Numbered from the stretch's first letter, positions 6,654 to 14,566 are shown. The stretch is 20,595 nucleotides of DNA from an uncultured Ruminococcus sp. (GCA_910584195.1 CAJTYV010000039.1:1-20595), one strand, 5' to 3'. Made by a program: numbers and translations. The notes: generated by a model not told the origin, from the letters alone.

Positions 6654-6755
6654 ATGATAGATGAAGATATGAAGATATACATTCCCCGTCCCACAGACGT
6701 AAAGGAAACAGAGGAGGAAACGGATGAGGTAAAGGTTTATACTAACCTGAAATAA
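6654..6755 (+). CDS. Small ORF (33 residues), charged peptide
   Basis: ATG at 6654 follows GAGGTGAG by about 5 bases, a strong ribosome binding site that has no other gene to serve. The peptide begins MIDEDMKIYIPRPTDV and ends DEVKVYTNLK, is strongly acidic in the middle, and has no membrane segment or Cys. It is divergent from the minus-strand membrane protein and ends 8 bases short of the convergent fur-like gene. Both flanks are thus gene-bounded and the frame fits the gap exactly. No family is recognised. Confidence 0.5.
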   Translation: MIDEDMKIYIPRPTDVKETEEETDEVKVYTNLK

Positions 6756-6762
6756 ATCCATT

Positions 6763-7182
6763 TTACTCCTCAGTTTTCGAACATTTTGCGCAGCGACCGT
6801 AAAATACAGTTTGCGATGGGTCGATAACGAAGCCGTGATGCTGCGAAATGTGACTGCTTATGTCCATAAGACGGCTGCAGCTCAGGTGAATGAGTTTTCC
6901 GCAGCTCTGACATTTCAAGTGAAAATGTTCGCGGCATTCTTTTTCGTTTTCAACGTACTGGAAGCAGGCAGAAGTTTTGCCGTCAATAATAAATTTACGG
7001 ACTGTGCCTGCTTCTACAAGGCGTTCAAGCTGCCTGTAAATAGTTGCCATTCCAACGGGAGAGCCGACTGAGCGCAGATACGTATCAATTTCTTGTGCGC
7101 TTGTATGTTTATCCTTATTTTTTATCAGAAATTCAATCAGTTTTTCTTTTTGTGCGGTATTATACCCGAGATCTTTTTTCAT
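6763..7182 (-). CDS. Fur-family metal- or peroxide-responsive repressor
   Basis: 139 residues. GGGGG lies about 7 bases upstream of the ATG. Residues about 8-75 are the winged-helix DNA-binding domain (HTSAQEIDTYLRSVGSPVGMATIYRQLERLVEAGTVRKF). Residues 76-139 form the dimer and metal domain with HFHLKC (H86, H88), the structural zinc pairs C91xxC94 and C131xxC134, and HISQHHG. The sequence does not settle among Fur, Zur and PerR, so no symbol is given. It is the last gene of a three-gene minus-strand operon, 21 bases after the second transglutaminase lipoprotein gene. That is unusual company for a Fur protein and suggests either metal control of the lipoproteins or simple cotranscription. Confidence 0.92.
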   Translation of the reverse strand: MKKDLGYNTAQKEKLIEFLIKNKDKHTSAQEIDTYLRSVGSPVGMATIYRQLERLVEAGTVRKFIIDGKTSACFQYVENEKECREHFHLKCQSCGKLIHLSCSRLMDISSHISQHHGFVIDPSQTVFYGRCAKCSKTEE

Positions 7183-7203
7183 AAATGCCCCCGAAAGTTC
7201 TGC

Positions 7204-8313
7204 TCAATATGCTATTTTAAGAACGTACATATTATCGTCATTGGTATAATTTACCGAATCGCTTATTGAGACGTATTCATTCAGTTCCCATAAGGCTCCT
7301 TCATCGAAAAGAGACGATATGGCTTCGTTATAAATATTTTCATCAGCAAACATAAGTTCTGCTTCGCCGTTTTCTGAATATCCCGCTATTGCCGTACCTA
7401 TTGTATTCTGACTGTACAGAGTTATATACGTACCATTTCTGACGTAGTAATTATCGTCCATTGAATAACAATTCGGAATATTTTCCTGATCCTTATCAAG
7501 CATTCTCGTCTTGAACATGCGCTCATCGTCAATAAGACAATAAGTATGCATTATTGGAGAACCTGCAACCTTACCATCATCAGGATCGTCCCATGTTACG
7601 TCGATCCAGTAATTTTTTCCGTTTATACTAACATAATTCCAGGCATGCGGAAGCAGTTCGTTTTCAACGCTCTGAGAGTAAGGGTCGCTGCTTTTTGCAA
7701 GTCCGGTTACTGTTCCGCAGGGAATCCCGATTAGGTTCATTATATACTGAAATGCTTCGGAATATCCCTGACAAACGGCTTTTCCGTCTACAAGACAGCC
7801 GTAAGCCGTTCCCCACAATCCGTTTTCTTCGGATTCAGCGCCTATATGGTCATAAACGGTATTGTTTATAAGAAAATCATGAACATATACTATTTTTCCG
7901 TAGTCGTCAAGATCGTTGGAAATGCCGGATATGATATTTTTTGCCGCTGATTCAAGTTCACTAAGCATACGCTCAAGCTGTTCGGGCGTATAGTTGTTAA
8001 GAACGTCAATTGTTATTTCTGAACGGCTGCTTCCGCTTTTTATAGTATATCCGTTCACCCAGAAAAGATCGGGACGGTTTCGGCGGATACGGTTTACTGC
8101 CTCTTCAGCGTATGCGGTATCTATAAATCCATTGTATTCGGAAAAATTCGTCATATTTTCAAGACTTCCGAGTACCCCGTCATATACGTTCTCAATATCT
8201 ACGGTTTCAGCGGTTGAACTTTCGGAAAGCGGTGTAAAAAAATCTGCATTTTCCGTACAGCCTGTCAGAATAAGCGTGCTTGAAAGAGCCGTCATAATTA
8301 TCGTTTTATTCAA
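7204..8313 (-). CDS. Transglutaminase-like cell-surface lipoprotein (copy 2)
   Basis: 369 residues from a TTG at 8313, which has GGAG 6 bases upstream; the next ATG (8295) has no site. The N-terminus is a lipoprotein signal with lipobox LTGC (C19). The transglutaminase-like cysteine protease core has all three catalytic residues: C181 in KAVCQGYSEAF, H223 in LPHAWNYV and D238 in YWIDVTWDD. Family members cleave or crosslink peptides on the outside of the cell, but the substrate here is unknown. Its core is clearly paralogous to the upstream gene (YGCLV-KAVC-GYSEAF-YIM; shared YVHD-LI-NT-YDH block), and both N- and C-terminal parts have diverged. The start lies 13 bases after the stop of the upstream copy, so they are cotranscribed. 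Confidence 0.88.
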   Translation of the reverse strand: MNKTIIMTALSSTLILTGCTENADFFTPLSESSTAETVDIENVYDGVLGSLENMTNFSEYNGFIDTAYAEEAVNRIRRNRPDLFWVNGYTIKSGSSRSEITIDVLNNYTPEQLERMLSELESAAKNIISGISNDLDDYGKIVYVHDFLINNTVYDHIGAESEENGLWGTAYGCLVDGKAVCQGYSEAFQYIMNLIGIPCGTVTGLAKSSDPYSQSVENELLPHAWNYVSINGKNYWIDVTWDDPDDGKVAGSPIMHTYCLIDDERMFKTRMLDKDQENIPNCYSMDDNYYVRNGTYITLYSQNTIGTAIAGYSENGEAELMFADENIYNEAISSLFDEGALWELNEYVSISDSVNYTNDDNMYVLKIAY

Positions 8314-8326
8314 GTCTGACTCCGAT

Positions 8327-9418
8327 CTATTTAAAAATTATGTCCAATGAATAAACGTTGTCGTTTCTGTAATAGCTAACTCCGTTAAGTCCCAGTCCGT
8401 CTGCCTTATAGAGCTTGGATTTTCCTATAAGACTGTTTAAAGCTTCCTCGTAAGCCTCAAAACTTCCGAACATAATTTCGCAATGGCTTTCACTTGTATG
8501 ATTTTCAACATATTCAAGGACAGCTTTTTCATCGTAGGACTCGAAAAAACCGCCGTTTTTCACAAAATAACAGCAGCTTGTTTCCGTACATTCGGGTACG
8601 AAGCTTTGAATAAGATCAAAACTTCTTGTTCGCAGAAGCTGTTCTGTTGTAAACATAAAATATGTGTGCTGAGGGGCGCCTTCATCGTTATCGTCCCATG
8701 TAACGTCCACCCAGTAGTAATCGCCGTCTATTTTTACATAATTCCATTCATGATTAGAGCCTGTGCAGATTCCGCTTTCAATGCCCAATTTTTGCATTAT
8801 GTAGTGAAAAGCTTCCGAATATCCGCCGCAGACCGCTTTTTTCTCTACAAGACAGCCGTAGGAAGAACCCCATAAACCAAATTCTGTATAGGCTTGTTTT
8901 GAATGATCGTATTCAGTGTTTTCAATTAAGTAATCGTGTACATACAGCGCTTTTTCGTAATCGCTGCTGCCTGACGGGATTCCGCTTATAACATCGTTTG
9001 CCGCATCATCAAGTTCTTCAAGCATCTCTGAGACGTCGTAAGTGTCGTAATCCTTTAAAAAATCTATTTTGATTTCCGAGCCGTCCGTGACCGTCCCCGC
9101 ATAGTAAACTCCGCCAAGCCAGAAAATCTGGGGACAATCGTTGACTATCTGATATAAAGCTTTTTTAACATCGTTATTTGTTACTTTGTCAGGAACTATT
9201 GTTTTTTTCTCGCCCATAAGCAGATTTGTGCAAAGAAGCGGATACCAATTTGAATCGTAAAGTTCATCGGCGACTTCGTTGACTTCCGGCATATTGTTCG
9301 GTACAGGACGAACAGGCGGATCTATTTTATTTTCGGTTTCTATAAGCTTGGAAATATCCATACAGCCGCTCAAAAGCGTTATTGCTGCAAAAGCTGCAAA
9401 AATATTTAATTTTTTCAT
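8327..9418 (-). CDS. Transglutaminase-like cell-surface lipoprotein (copy 1)
   Basis: 363 residues. AGGGAG lies 6 bases before the ATG. The N-terminal signal MKKLNIFAAFAAITLLSGC has lipobox LSGC (C19). The catalytic triad of the transglutaminase-like fold is C197 (KKAVCGGYSEAF), H223 (NHEWNYV) and D238 (YWVDVTWDD). About 130 residues of divergent N-terminal sequence precede the core. It is the first gene of the operon that continues with a paralogue and a Fur-family gene. A MITE is inserted only 36 bases upstream of the start. I find no convincing -10/-35 pair in the remaining gap, so the promoter is either within the MITE or beyond it. Confidence 0.88.
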   Translation of the reverse strand: MKKLNIFAAFAAITLLSGCMDISKLIETENKIDPPVRPVPNNMPEVNEVADELYDSNWYPLLCTNLLMGEKKTIVPDKVTNNDVKKALYQIVNDCPQIFWLGGVYYAGTVTDGSEIKIDFLKDYDTYDVSEMLEELDDAANDVISGIPSGSSDYEKALYVHDYLIENTEYDHSKQAYTEFGLWGSSYGCLVEKKAVCGGYSEAFHYIMQKLGIESGICTGSNHEWNYVKIDGDYYWVDVTWDDNDEGAPQHTYFMFTTEQLLRTRSFDLIQSFVPECTETSCCYFVKNGGFFESYDEKAVLEYVENHTSESHCEIMFGSFEAYEEALNSLIGKSKLYKADGLGLNGVSYYRNDNVYSLDIIFK

Positions 9419-9454
9419 AATAAACTCCCTATATCATTTTTAAGCGCTACCTTA

Positions 9455-9614
9455 GAGCCTGTTTAGTATCTCAATGTGTGCGGATTTTTGAGTATAAATT
9501 TGACGAGAACAAGGCGAAAAAGTGAAAGCATACTGTCGTATGGTAAGCTTTTTCAACGCAGTAATCGGCAAATTTTGCCGAAAAGGCGTGCGCAGTGAGA
9601 TACTAAACAGGCTC
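9455..9614 (-). mobile_element. MITE, family A, copy 1 (160 bp)
   Basis: Terminal inverted repeats of 19 bp, GAGCCTGTTTAGTATCTCA (9455-9473) and its complement at 9596-9614. A 3-bp target duplication TTA flanks it at 9452-9454 and 9615-9617. There is no meaningful ORF. The interior has two short palindromes, CATACTGTCGTATG and CGGCAAATTTTGCCG. It matches the inverted copy at 14407-14566 over the full length with about four substitutions by my alignment. TNA-type 3-bp duplications are typical of the IS1031 branch of the IS5 family, so such a transposase may have moved it (inference). It lies between ldh and the transglutaminase operon. Confidence 0.92.
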
Positions 9615-9671
9615 TTAAAGCATGTTCGCATAAGAATTTGCCGAAAGTATATGTTAAACGTCGGGCGGATC

Positions 9672-10622
9672 TTAAATAACGCCCTCGAAGCTTTGGTCGA
9701 GTATTTCAACAGATTCTTTGAATTTATTCATTTCATCATCGGTCAGAGAGAGTTCAAGTATCTCTTTTACGCCGTTTCTTCCGATAATACATGGAACTCC
9801 GATAAATACATTGCGGCTGTCATATTCTCCGCATAGCTTTGCAGATACGGTAACAACGCTGTTTTCGTCTCCTAAAATAGCCTTGACAATACGTGTTATA
9901 GCCATTCCTATACCGTAATAGGTCGCGCGTTTCGCCTCGATTATTTTATATGCGGCGGTTCGCACCTGTTCCTCAATTTTCTGCATATCTTCCATGCAGT
10001 AGCGGTTGCGGTTATCGTCAAGAATTTCGGTAACATGCTTTGTTGCGAGCATCATCTGGGAAACCGGCACAAATTCGCTGTCACCATGCTCGCCAATAAC
10101 ATAGGCATGGATATTTTTGGGATCAACCATGAAATAGTCGCCCAAAAGGTATCTGAGCCGCGCGGTATCAAGGGAAGTTCCGGTACCGATAACTCTTGCC
10201 GCTCCGAAACGTGAAAGTTCGTAAGTTACTCTCGTCATAATGTCGACGGGATTTGTGGCAACAAGAAATATTCCGTCGAAACCGGATTTTACCACAGGCG
10301 TGATTATAGAGCGAAACACTTCTGCATTTCTTTGAAGAAGATCAAGCCGTGTTTCACCCTCTTTCTGGGCGACACCTGCGGCGATAACGACAATATCGGC
10401 ATCTTTGCAGTCGCTGTATTCACCGGCATATATTTTCATATTTGATTTTCCGAAAGCAAGACCGTGGTTCAGATCCATAGCCTCGCCCATTGCGCGTTCC
10501 TTGTTGACATCAATAAGCACCAGTTCGTTGCATATTCCGCCTTGATTTACAACAGCGTATGCAAAGCTCATACCTACCATGCCTGTACCTATCAGAACTA
10601 CTTTTCTTTTGTCCGTATTCAT
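9672..10622 (-). CDS. ldh: L-lactate dehydrogenase
   Basis: 316 residues, the normal length. It reduces pyruvate to L-lactate with NADH in the cytoplasm. The Rossmann motif is VVLIGTGMVGMSFA (8-21) and D38 follows the second strand (LVLIDVN) for NAD. The active-site loop GVAQKEGETRLDL has Q86, the residue that marks lactate rather than malate dehydrogenases, and catalytic R92. NPVD (124-127), SLDTARLR (D152, R155) and GEHGDSE (H179) complete the active site. It lies 26 bases after hpt on the same strand, with only a weak AGCAGG ribosome site, so it is probably the second gene of an hpt-ldh unit. No clear terminator is seen after it; a MITE starts 57 bases downstream. Confidence 0.95.
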   Translation of the reverse strand: MNTDKRKVVLIGTGMVGMSFAYAVVNQGGICNELVLIDVNKERAMGEAMDLNHGLAFGKSNMKIYAGEYSDCKDADIVVIAAGVAQKEGETRLDLLQRNAEVFRSIITPVVKSGFDGIFLVATNPVDIMTRVTYELSRFGAARVIGTGTSLDTARLRYLLGDYFMVDPKNIHAYVIGEHGDSEFVPVSQMMLATKHVTEILDDNRNRYCMEDMQKIEEQVRTAAYKIIEAKRATYYGIGMAITRIVKAILGDENSVVTVSAKLCGEYDSRNVFIGVPCIIGRNGVKEILELSLTDDEMNKFKESVEILDQSFEGVI

Positions 10623-10648
10623 TTTTTTACCTGCTTTCAGATTTTTTT

Positions 10649-11188
10649 CTAAAGTACGCTTATTTCACCTATATATGGAAGATTTCTGTAATACTCGTTA
10701 TAATCCAGTCCATATCCGACTACAAATATGTCCGGTATAGTGAAAATAGAATAATCCGCATTAAAATTTACGGCACGCCGTTCAGGTTTATCGAGGAGCG
10801 TTATTACATGCAGGGAAAGAGGTTTTTTTTCTTTCAGAATTTCAGCAACGGCTTTCAATGTTCTGCCGGTGTCGATAATGTCCTCGGCTATTACGACATG
10901 ATATTCTGATATATCGCGGTCAATGTCAAGGGTGATGCGTACTTTGCCCGATGATTCCGTTCCCTCATAGCTTTTAGCTGCCATGAAAGCGATTTCGCAC
11001 GGAACGCTTATTGCCCTTGCAAGATCTGCCATAAACATAAAACAGCCTTTTAAAATTCCTATCAGCAGTATAGGACGTCCGTCGTAAATGGCGTCAATAT
11101 ATTTTCCTGCCGAGGCTATGCCGTCGCGGATTTCCTCTGCCGTTATTATTGCACCTTTTACGGAACTTATGTAATTATCAGTGTTCAT
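10649..11188 (-). CDS. hpt: Hypoxanthine(-guanine) phosphoribosyltransferase
   Basis: 179 residues from the ATG at 11188 with AAAGGA 8 bases upstream; the frame extends to 11269 but that part covers the promoter. It converts hypoxanthine or guanine plus PRPP to IMP or GMP in purine salvage. The type I PRTase PRPP loop VVIAEDIIDTGRTL is at 98-111. ILLIGILKGCFMFMADLARAI (40-60) holds the pyrophosphate-binding LKG, and the C-terminal VVGYGLDYNEYYRNLPYIG holds the base-binding and hood residues. It is transcribed from a strong divergent promoter and probably continues into ldh. Confidence 0.95.
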   Translation of the reverse strand: MNTDNYISSVKGAIITAEEIRDGIASAGKYIDAIYDGRPILLIGILKGCFMFMADLARAISVPCEIAFMAAKSYEGTESSGKVRITLDIDRDISEYHVVIAEDIIDTGRTLKAVAEILKEKKPLSLHVITLLDKPERRAVNFNADYSIFTIPDIFVVGYGLDYNEYYRNLPYIGEISVL

Positions 11189-11225
11189 AGTGTCGATCCT
11201 TTCAAAGCTGCTATACCTTAAAATT

Positions 11226-11254
11226 ATTATATAATATTTGCGCCGAAAAGTCAA
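11226..11254 (-). promoter_or_regulatory. Promoter of hpt-ldh
   Basis: On the minus strand TTGACT (11254-11249), a 17-base spacer and TATAAT (11231-11226), followed by the hpt start about 38 bases after the -10 box. It is placed back to back with the plus-strand promoter at 11263-11291. Confidence 0.88.
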
Positions 11255-11262
11255 TACCAAGG

Positions 11263-11291
11263 TTGACATTAATAAAGCGATATGCTATAAT
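11263..11291 (+). promoter_or_regulatory. Consensus promoter, probably for the GH31 gene
   Basis: TTGACA (11263-11268), a 17-base spacer and TATAAT (11286-11291) are a perfect sigma-A consensus. The only plus-strand gene downstream is the GH31 gene at 11661. Transcripts would start near 11298 and carry a leader of about 360 bases containing two hairpins and a 187-bp MITE. Removing the MITE leaves a leader of about 175 bases. The two -35 boxes here are 8 bases apart and form the dyad GTCAA-8-TTGAC. Confidence 0.8.
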
Positions 11292-11344
11292 ATTATTGCT
11301 AAAATTTTCAGCGGCAGACTGTGCCGTGTATCTGTTTTTCAGGC

Positions 11345-11384
11345 ATTCCCTTTAATACTTATGTTTATAGGTATTAAAGGGAAT
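11345..11384. repeat. Perfect 14-bp inverted repeat in the GH31 leader
   Basis: ATTCCCTTTAATAC (11345-11358) and GTATTAAAGGGAAT (11371-11384) are exact complements around a 12-base loop. No T-tract follows on either strand, so it is not an ordinary terminator. It may be an operator or an RNA hairpin. It ends 8 bases before the family B MITE. A smaller hairpin, CGGCA-GACTG-TGCCG, sits just upstream. Confidence 0.75.
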
Positions 11385-11392
11385 AGTATTAG

Positions 11393-11579
11393 GGAATCAC
11401 TGAATAAATCATGCCTGACGGCTCAGCACGCATCTTGCTGCGCCCGGAGGAAGTATCCTTGGGGGACATGCTTTCCGTCATCTTGCACAGAAATTCCTTG
11501 AAATGCGTCAGCATTCCCGCGTCATTTCTATACGATCTGACGAAAAATCTGCTGCGTACTGGATTTAATCAGTGATTCC
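11393..11579. mobile_element. MITE, family B (187 bp)
   Basis: Terminal inverted repeats are GGAATCACTGAATAAATC (11393-11410) and the complement of GGAATCACTGATTAAATC (11562-11579), one mismatch in 18. A 4-bp target duplication TTAG lies on both sides (11389-11392 and 11580-11583). The interior is GC-richer than the flanks and has no convincing ORF. The YTAR-type 4-bp duplication is typical of the IS5 group of the IS5 family (inference). It is unrelated in sequence to family A. It sits in the presumed 5' leader of the GH31 gene. Confidence 0.88.
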
Positions 11580-11588
11580 TTAGATAAC

Positions 11589-11605
11589 GTTCATTTTATG
11601 TGAAC
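11589..11605. promoter_or_regulatory. Small inverted repeat upstream of the GH31 gene
   Basis: GTTCA (11589-11593) and TGAAC (11601-11605) around 7 bases, 55 bases before the start codon, with TATATTAT just after it (11612-11619). It may be an operator or remains of a closer promoter; no good -35 box is present. Weak evidence. Confidence 0.3.
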
Positions 11606-11660
11606 AAGCTATATATTATGAGAATTGCTTAATAATAAGGCTAAAAAGGAAGTTTGTAGA

Positions 11661-13973
11661 ATGAAGATTTCGGACGGCTTTTGGCTCAATAAGCCGGGCT
11701 ACAGCGTAGATTACGCTACACAGATGTATACTGTTGAGGCAGATGATTACTCGGTAACGGTATATGCAACAAATCAATGGATAAGCAACAGGGGCATGAC
11801 ATTAGGCGGTCCTATGTTTACTATCAGATTTACTTCCACTCTCGAAAACAGCATAAAAGTTTCTATCGAGCATTTCAAAGGGGTGTTGAAAAAGCTGCCC
11901 GAATTTTCTCTTAACGAAGACAGTTCATTCAAGCCGAACATAATAAAAGACGAAAGCGGCGGATATGAGCTTATTTCGGGAAAAACCAAAGTCAAGATAG
12001 GCGCGCAGGGAGGCGGCTGGAATGTTTCCTACTGGTATGAGGACAGGCTGCTTACAAAAGAGGGGTGGCGCACTACTTCCCTGATTCAGGAGGAAGATTG
12101 GTTCAGCCGAAATAAGAAAAATTCAAATGAGGGCACACGCTTTTTTTCACAGTCGGATAACGGAGAAAACGCCTATATTCGTGAAATGCTGGGTATCAGC
12201 GTAGGGGAGTATATTTACGGGTTCGGCGAAAAATTTTCATCATTTTTGAAAAACGGTCAGACAATCGAGGTTTGGAATAACGACGGCGGTACGTGTTCAG
12301 AACAGAGCTATAAGTCGATTCCGTTTTATGTATCGTCAAGAGGATACGGAGTTTTTGTAAATGAACCGGGAAAGGTTATTTTTGAAGTAGCTTCGGAAAC
12401 CGTTTCGAAGGTCGCATTTTCGGTTCAGGGACAAAGAATGGAATATTTTATCTTCGGCGGCGAAACAGTTGCTGACGTTCTGAAAAATTATACGGATCTT
12501 ACGGGTAAGCCTGCGCTTCCGCCTGCATATACTTTCGGACTTTGGCTGTCGACCTCGTTTACTACGAGCTATGATGAAAAAACAGTCATGGCGTTTATTG
12601 ATGAAATGGAACGCCGTGACATTCCTTTGGAAGTGTTTCACTTCGATTGTTTCTGGATGAAGGAATTTCAATGGTGCAGCTTCGAATGGGATAAAGACAA
12701 GTTTCCGAATCCAAAGGAAATGATTTTACGGCTTAAAGCGAAAGGACTGAAAATTTGCCTTTGGATAAATTCCTATGTCGGTCAGCGTTCGCCCGTTTTT
12801 AACGAATGTATGGAAAAGGGGTATTTTATCAGAAATAAAGACGGTTCGGTATTTCAGTGCGACTTTTGGCAGCCGGGACTTGCCATTATTGATTTTACAA
12901 ACCCCGATGCCCGAAAATGGTATGCAAGTCAGATTAAAAAGCTTGCGGAACTTGGCGTTGACGCTTTTAAAACCGACTTTGGCGAAAGAATACCTACCGA
13001 AGTTGTATATTATGACGGATCTGATCCTTACAAAATGCATAATTACTATTCATATCTTTATAATAAAACTGTTTTTGAGGCATTGAAGGAAGTCAGAGGA
13101 ACGGAAAACGCTTGTCTTTTCGCGCGTTCTGCAACAGTAGGCGGTCAGCAGTTTCCTGTGCATTGGGGCGGAGATTGCTTTTCAAATTACGAATCTATGT
13201 GGGAAACTCTCAGGGGCGGACTTTCACTGTGCCTTTCGGGTTTTGGTTATTTTTCACATGATATTTCGGGATTTGAAGCTACTGGTTCTCCGGATCTCTA
13301 CAAACGCTGGACGGCATTCGGACTTATGTCCACTCATTCGCGTTATCATGGCAGCTCGTCTTACAGAGTTCCGTGGAATTTTGACGAGGAAAGCTGCGAT
13401 GTTTCACGCCATTTTGTGAAGCTTAAGGGCAGACTTATGCCTTATCTTTTCCGCAATGCCGTTGAAACACATAAAACAGGAGTTCCCATGATGAGAGCCA
13501 TGGTTGTTGATTTCGGCTATGACAAAGCTGCTCTGACTGTAGATACACAGTACATGCTGGGCGACAGTCTGCTTGTTGCGCCTGTGTTCAGCGAAAACGG
13601 AGAATGCAGCTTTTATCTTCCCGATTGCGGAACATGGACGGATATTCAAACCGGCGAGAAGCTTGTCGGAGGATGTTGGTACACAAAGAAATACGACTAT
13701 TTCGGATTGCCTCTTTATGCAAAGCCGAATTCCGTAATAGTGTACGGAGACTTTGAAAATTCCGTTGAATACGATTATATCAACAATATGAAAATCCTGA
13801 TATACGGTATAGACGATGGCATGGCGATAAAAACGGTCGTATATGATAAGGATGCAAAGCCGGCGGCAGAAATTCGGGCAGAAAGAAACGGCGATACTGT
13901 TTTTGTAACTGTTGCCGGTTCGGATAAGCCATACAGCGTTGAAAGTTCACAGGGACTTAAAATAATCATAAGT
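11661..13973 (+). CDS. yicI: GH31 alpha-xylosidase, YicI type (intracellular)
   Basis: About 771 residues from the ATG at 11661, which has AAAAAGGAAG upstream and gives the typical YicI start MKISDGFWLNKPG. It closely follows E. coli YicI along its whole length as I recall that sequence. Family GH31 retaining enzymes of this type release alpha-xylose from xyloglucan oligosaccharides. Motifs: FWxxxFQWCSFEWD (substrate pocket, HFDCFWMKEFQWC), catalytic nucleophile D439 in FKTDFGERIP, acid/base D505 in VHWGGDCFSNYESM, and the later HSRYHGSSSYRVPW. There is no signal peptide, so it would act on imported oligosaccharides in the cytoplasm. No transporter gene lies beside it. Two insertions or structures occupy its leader. 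The C-terminus is slightly shorter than in YicI. The coding end includes the stop near 13974-13976. Confidence 0.93.
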
Positions 13974-13976
13974 TAA

Positions 13977-14185
13977 TTTTGTGCATATATTTCATGCTAT
14001 AAAAACTTTAACCGAATATTATTGGAGAATAACGGGATTTTACGGTATCTTTTTTCTTAGATCCGGGGTATAATATTTATTGCAGTGAGGACTGACTATA
14101 AAAGCAGAGCTTTGAAAGGAACGGAATACAGAATATGAGAGGGAGCTGAAAAGCTTTTCTGTTTTCTGTTTCCGATTATTATTGA
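13977..14185. other. Intergenic stretch without a recognised gene
   Basis: Between the GH31 stop and the long hairpin at 14186 I see no supported gene, promoter or terminator. A minus-strand open frame at 14040-14306 lacks a ribosome site and resembles no protein. The whole gap from 13977 to 14630 holds only the hairpin, a promoter and a MITE, which are listed separately. Confidence 0.5.
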
Positions 14186-14244
14186 CCTGTGTTAATAGAA
14201 TAAGCTGTATGTTTTTATACAGTTTCTCTATTAATACAGGTTTT
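14186..14244 (+). terminator. Long two-part hairpin, possible terminator of the GH31 transcript
   Basis: CCTGTGTTAATAGA (14186-14199) pairs with TCTATTAATACAGG (14227-14240), 13 of 14 bases. Nested inside, AAGCTGTAT (14202-14210) pairs with ATACAGTTT (14217-14225). TTTTGAATTTTT follows, so termination on the plus strand is plausible. It is about 210 bases past the GH31 stop, farther than usual. Confidence 0.5.
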
Positions 14245-14348
14245 GAATTTTTCATATCCGTATCGGCATGCAGAACATATCGTATTGTACCGGTGTTATT
14301 GTTCATAAAAAATTTACTCTGTATAAGCGTCTGAAAATCATTAATATC

Positions 14349-14377
14349 TTGACAGATTGATATAAAAATGATAAGAT
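14349..14377 (+). promoter_or_regulatory. Promoter upstream of the GH5 gene
   Basis: TTGACA (14349-14354), a 17-base spacer and TAAGAT (14372-14377). Initiation would be near 14384. A family A MITE begins at 14407, so it would be transcribed as part of the leader. Confidence 0.65.
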
Positions 14378-14406
14378 TATATTAATAAGAAAAGTTCGCA
14401 GTCTAA

Positions 14407-14566
14407 GAGCCTGTTTAGTATCTCACTGTGAACGCCTTTTCGGCAAAATTTGCCGATTACTGCGTTGAAAAAGCTCACCATACGTCAGTATGCTTTCACT
14501 TTTTCGCCTTGTTCTCGTCAAATTTATACTCAAAAATCCGCACACATTGAGATACTAAACAGGCTC
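14407..14566 (+). mobile_element. MITE, family A, copy 2 (160 bp)
   Basis: Same 19-bp terminal inverted repeats as copy 1 (GAGCCTGTTTAGTATCTCA at 14407-14425 and complement at 14548-14566), opposite orientation. The target duplication is TAA at 14404-14406 and 14567-14569. It is the same length (160 bp) and differs at about four positions, so both copies moved recently. It lies 64 bases upstream of the GH5 start codon. The end facing the gene contains TTGAGA, a possible outward -35 box. Confidence 0.92.

Noticed and set aside
11238..11501. Plus-strand open frame of 87 codons upstream of GH31
   Set aside because: It runs through both promoters, a hairpin and into the MITE, and has no ribosome site.
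14040..14306. Minus-strand open frame of 88 codons in the GH31-GH5 gap
   Set aside because: No ribosome binding site, no family resemblance, and it overlaps the long hairpin.
9455..14566. Composite transposon formed by the two inverted family A elements
   Set aside because: Each copy has its own target duplication, no transposase lies between them, and the enclosed genes are housekeeping and sugar genes; independent insertions explain the pattern.
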